From positions 1 to 7,160 of the forward strand of contig CALFXN010000591.1 in assembly GCA_937957815.1 (NCBI GenBank): DNA of 7,160 nucleotides, in the 5' to 3' direction. Every line of letters starts with the position of its first letter. Within the stretch, counting starts at the first letter, position 1. Under the pieces are notes generated by a model, which was not told where the DNA came from, did no database searches, and was given only the letters and a program-made list of their open reading frames with translations. Below, piece by piece: positions 5,625-7,160 of this stretch. The position numbers and the translations under genes are program-made. Source of the stretch: an uncultured Synergistales bacterium (lineage in GTDB: Bacteria > Synergistota > Synergistia > Synergistales > Aminobacteriaceae).

Positions 5625-6620
5625 TCAGGCGGTCTTCTTCCGGAGGGTGCGCCCGAGAAGGAAGACGACGCATCCGGAGATCGCGAGCGAAAAGACCGTT
5701 ACGAGAAGCATCGGGGAGAGAATCATCCCGGGAATTCCCCATGTGATCTTCACGTCGGACCCGCTGTCGAAGTGAACGGTCACTCCGGCCCAGAGTCCCG
5801 AAAGGTTCTTCAGGTTCAGGATCGCCATCGCGCCGGGCCCGATGACGTTTCCGTCCTGCACGAGAAGCTGCGGGCTCGCCGGATTCCCGGCGAGGGGACG
5901 GATCTGGTCGGATCCTCCGCGAAGACGCACGGTTTCCGTCCCGACGTTGGCGATCGCGATCATGAAGTCTTGGTCCCGCGGGGCCGGATTGAAGATCGGG
6001 AGCGTGAGCCGCGCCGAAGTCGAGCGCGTCTCACCGAGAATTTTCGATGCGGGCAGACCTCCCGCAGGGTCGTAGACGGCGAAGAGCAACCTGACTCCGG
6101 GATCAAGCCGGACGATGTCGATCGGAAATTCCGACTTTTCGTCGTGACCATGCTTATTCGCGATCATCGTCCCGGAGATGATCCGATCGTTTTCCCCCGC
6201 TCCGGAAAAGTCCCAGCGTATCGTATATGAGGCGTGTTCCTTGTCGCCCTTGACGAAATCGACGTCGAGCCCCGTAAAACTTACGGAGGCGAAATCCTTC
6301 GAACCGCCTCACCCTCCGCATCCGAGCGAAAAGTCGGCCGCGACGGAGCCGCTCCTGACAGGGGTCCGGATCATGATGCGTTCGGCGTACCCGTGGTCGT
6401 TGAACGTCACGTCGGGAAATCCCCGCAGGGACGCGCGGACGATATCCGCCGACGCAGTGATCCGGAGATTTTTGCCGTACGTCTTGAATGCGAGGACATC
6501 CGCTCTCCCGGACTGAATCGGATCGAAATCAGGGAGCTTCCGCGCCGCTTCCGCCGGAAGGAATGCCGCGCCGGCCAGGGGAATCGCGAGGACGAGCGCG
6601 CGAAGCGCCGTCCGGATCAC
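5625..6620 (-). CDS. Putative envelope-anchored selenoprotein (CxxU), in-frame UGA at 6309-6311
   Basis: No known family recognised. One frame runs from the GTG at 6620 to the TGA at 5625-5627, interrupted only by a TGA at 6309-6311. Read through, it gives 331 residues. Residues 1-25 form a signal peptide ending AEA. A beta-rich exported domain of about 270 residues follows, then a membrane helix at about 303-322 and a basic tail (RTLRKKTA). The TGA is codon 104, in SLGCGG-U-GGS, so Cys101 and Sec104 would form a CxxU redox pair. Neither half is complete alone: the first lacks the anchor, the second lacks the export signal. The first ATG after the TGA (6167) is 47 codons downstream and has no clear ribosome site. 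The GTG at 6620 overlaps the rhodanese stop by GTGA. A GTG at 6650 has a better ribosome site (AGGGGGG) but overlaps more, so the start is unsettled. Alternative: a gene broken by a nonsense mutation or sequencing error. Confidence 0.6.
6270..6288 (-). promoter_or_regulatory. Candidate bacterial SECIS hairpin
   Basis: On the minus strand, CTCCGTAA (6288-6281) pairs with TTACGGGG (6277-6270), giving 8 bp including one U-G pair and a GUU apical loop (6280-6278). The loop begins 28 nt after the UGA. Bacterial SECIS elements typically place an apical loop with G in the first two positions about 16-37 nt after the UGA, and SelB binds there. The position, loop size and leading G fit; SelB binding is inferred. 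A competing 6-bp pairing, GAGGCG (6310-6305) with CGCCTC (6291-6286), shares bases with this stem. Confidence 0.5.
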
Positions 6621-7069
6621 TTTTCCACGGGATATTCGAGATCCTGCCACTCGATAATCCCCCCTTCGAGGTTATATACATGCCGGAATCCGAGTTCCAG
6701 CATGATCTTTCCGAACTTGCCGCTGCGGTCGCCGTCGATGCAATAGAGGAGATAGACGCCTTCGCGGTCGTATTCCGCGAGCGCCTCACCGATCATGTCG
6801 GGCCCCATGAGGAGATCGATGTTGACAGCGCCCGCGATGCGCGACTCCTCGAACTCCTTCGGCTTCCGGGTGTCGATGACGATCGGCTTCGGGGCGCCGC
6901 TCCTTATCATGTCGCTGAATGTCTTCGCGTCGACGCACCGGACGGTCTCGCAGCCCGCGTCCTTTGAGACCGGTCCGTTCGTCGCATGCACTGCCGCTGT
7001 CGTGAGCGACAGCAGAAAAAAAGCGGGGAGCAGGATTCGTCCAAGGACGGTCAAAAGTCTGTATGCCAC
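6617..7069 (-). CDS. Exported rhodanese-like sulfurtransferase
   Basis: A 150-residue single-domain rhodanese with a Sec signal peptide (residues 1 to about 29, ending AAVHA), so it acts outside the cytoplasm. The rhodanese fold is seen in IVIDTRKPKEFEESRIAGAVNI (about 63-84, in pieces IVIDTR, EFEESRIAGAVNI), the active loop CIDGDRSG with catalytic Cys110, and the closing VYNLEGGIIEW. The loop fits CxxGxR of single-domain sulfurtransferases such as PspE and GlpE, which carry a persulfide on the Cys. Two further cysteines (40 and 45) lie just after the signal peptide and could form a disulfide. AGGAG (7084-7080) is 1 nt from a GTG at 7078 and 10 nt from the GTG at 7069. The latter is taken, but the former is possible. 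It is the first gene of an operon with the UGA-containing gene, overlapping it by 4 nt, so the two products are likely partners. Confidence 0.88.
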   Translation of the reverse strand: MAYRLLTVLGRILLPAFFLLSLTTAAVHATNGPVSKDAGCETVRCVDAKTFSDMIRSGAPKPIVIDTRKPKEFEESRIAGAVNIDLLMGPDMIGEALAEYDREGVYLLYCIDGDRSGKFGKIMLELGFRHVYNLEGGIIEWQDLEYPVEK

Positions 7070-7109
7070 CGTGTTCACGCTCCTGTCGTCGATTTCCGGA
7101 ACGTACGTG

Positions 7110-7118
7110 AGTATACCA
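7110..7118 (-). promoter_or_regulatory. Extended -10 promoter candidate for the rhodanese operon
   Basis: On the minus strand, TGG followed by TATACT (7115-7110) gives an extended -10 box with five of six consensus bases. No good -35 is present at 17 nt. The leader would be about 30 nt and contains AGGAG at 7084-7080. A perfect 8-bp palindrome, ACGTACGT (7101-7108), lies around the expected start of transcription. Confidence 0.4.
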
Positions 7119-7160
7119 CTCGGATATCTGAGGGGCCTATCGGTAGATTCAAGGGTCTTG

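Noticed and set aside
5625..6167. A separate gene starting at the ATG at 6167
   Set aside because: No clear ribosome site precedes it, it lacks a signal peptide although it ends in a membrane anchor with a basic tail, and the 47 codons before it are open and in phase with the upstream half.
6309..6311. Genome-wide recoding of UGA to Gly or Trp
   Set aside because: Seven of the eight genes in the window end in TGA at sensible positions, and Trp is encoded by TGG throughout.
7085..7160. RNA gene or riboswitch upstream of the rhodanese gene
   Set aside because: Only about 76 nt are visible. Apart from the -10-like box and an 8-bp palindrome I see no tRNA-like or riboswitch-like structure.

Overview
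The window comes from a GC-rich bacterium. The left-edge genes encode a periplasmic-adaptor/MacB-type envelope system and several products carry Sec-type signal peptides, so the cell envelope is probably Gram-negative (inference). The phylum cannot be fixed from the sequence alone. Eight genes are recognisable and they fill the window almost completely. Seven of them end in TGA and one in TAG, so TGA is a normal stop in this genome.

Positions 1-3331, plus strand: one probable operon. It holds the C-terminal end of a MacA/HlyD-like adaptor, a MacB-like FtsX-fold permease without its own ATPase domain, a secreted tetratricopeptide-like protein, and a two-domain protein that fuses a VOC/glyoxalase domain to a HAD-family phosphatase/phosphoglucomutase domain. 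The last two genes share a GTGA start/stop overlap. Positions 3318-4334, minus strand: a stand-alone ketoacyl-ACP synthase III (FabH-like) with an intact Cys-His-Asn triad. It converges on the fusion gene with a 14-nt overlap of the 3' ends.

Positions 4335-4540: a divergent control region. A good sigma70-type promoter reads left into the FabH-like gene, with an operator-like cluster of repeats over and upstream of its -35 box. A weaker extended -10 candidate reads right. Positions 4541-5533, plus strand: a cation diffusion facilitator, followed by a textbook intrinsic terminator.

Positions 5625-7078, minus strand: the most interesting part, a two-gene operon for envelope proteins. The first gene is an exported rhodanese. 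The second, overlapping it by GTGA, is interrupted by a single in-frame TGA at 6309-6311. The same frame stays open on both sides. The N-terminal part has a signal peptide, the C-terminal part has a membrane anchor with a basic tail, and the TGA sits in a Cys-Gly-Gly-UGA context, which would give a CxxU redox motif. A hairpin with an 8-bp stem and a GUU apical loop lies 28 nt past the TGA, in the range used by bacterial SECIS elements. I read this as a probable, possibly undescribed, envelope-anchored selenoprotein co-expressed with a rhodanese. A nonsense mutation or sequencing error is the main alternative, and homologues plus the genome's sel genes would settle it.
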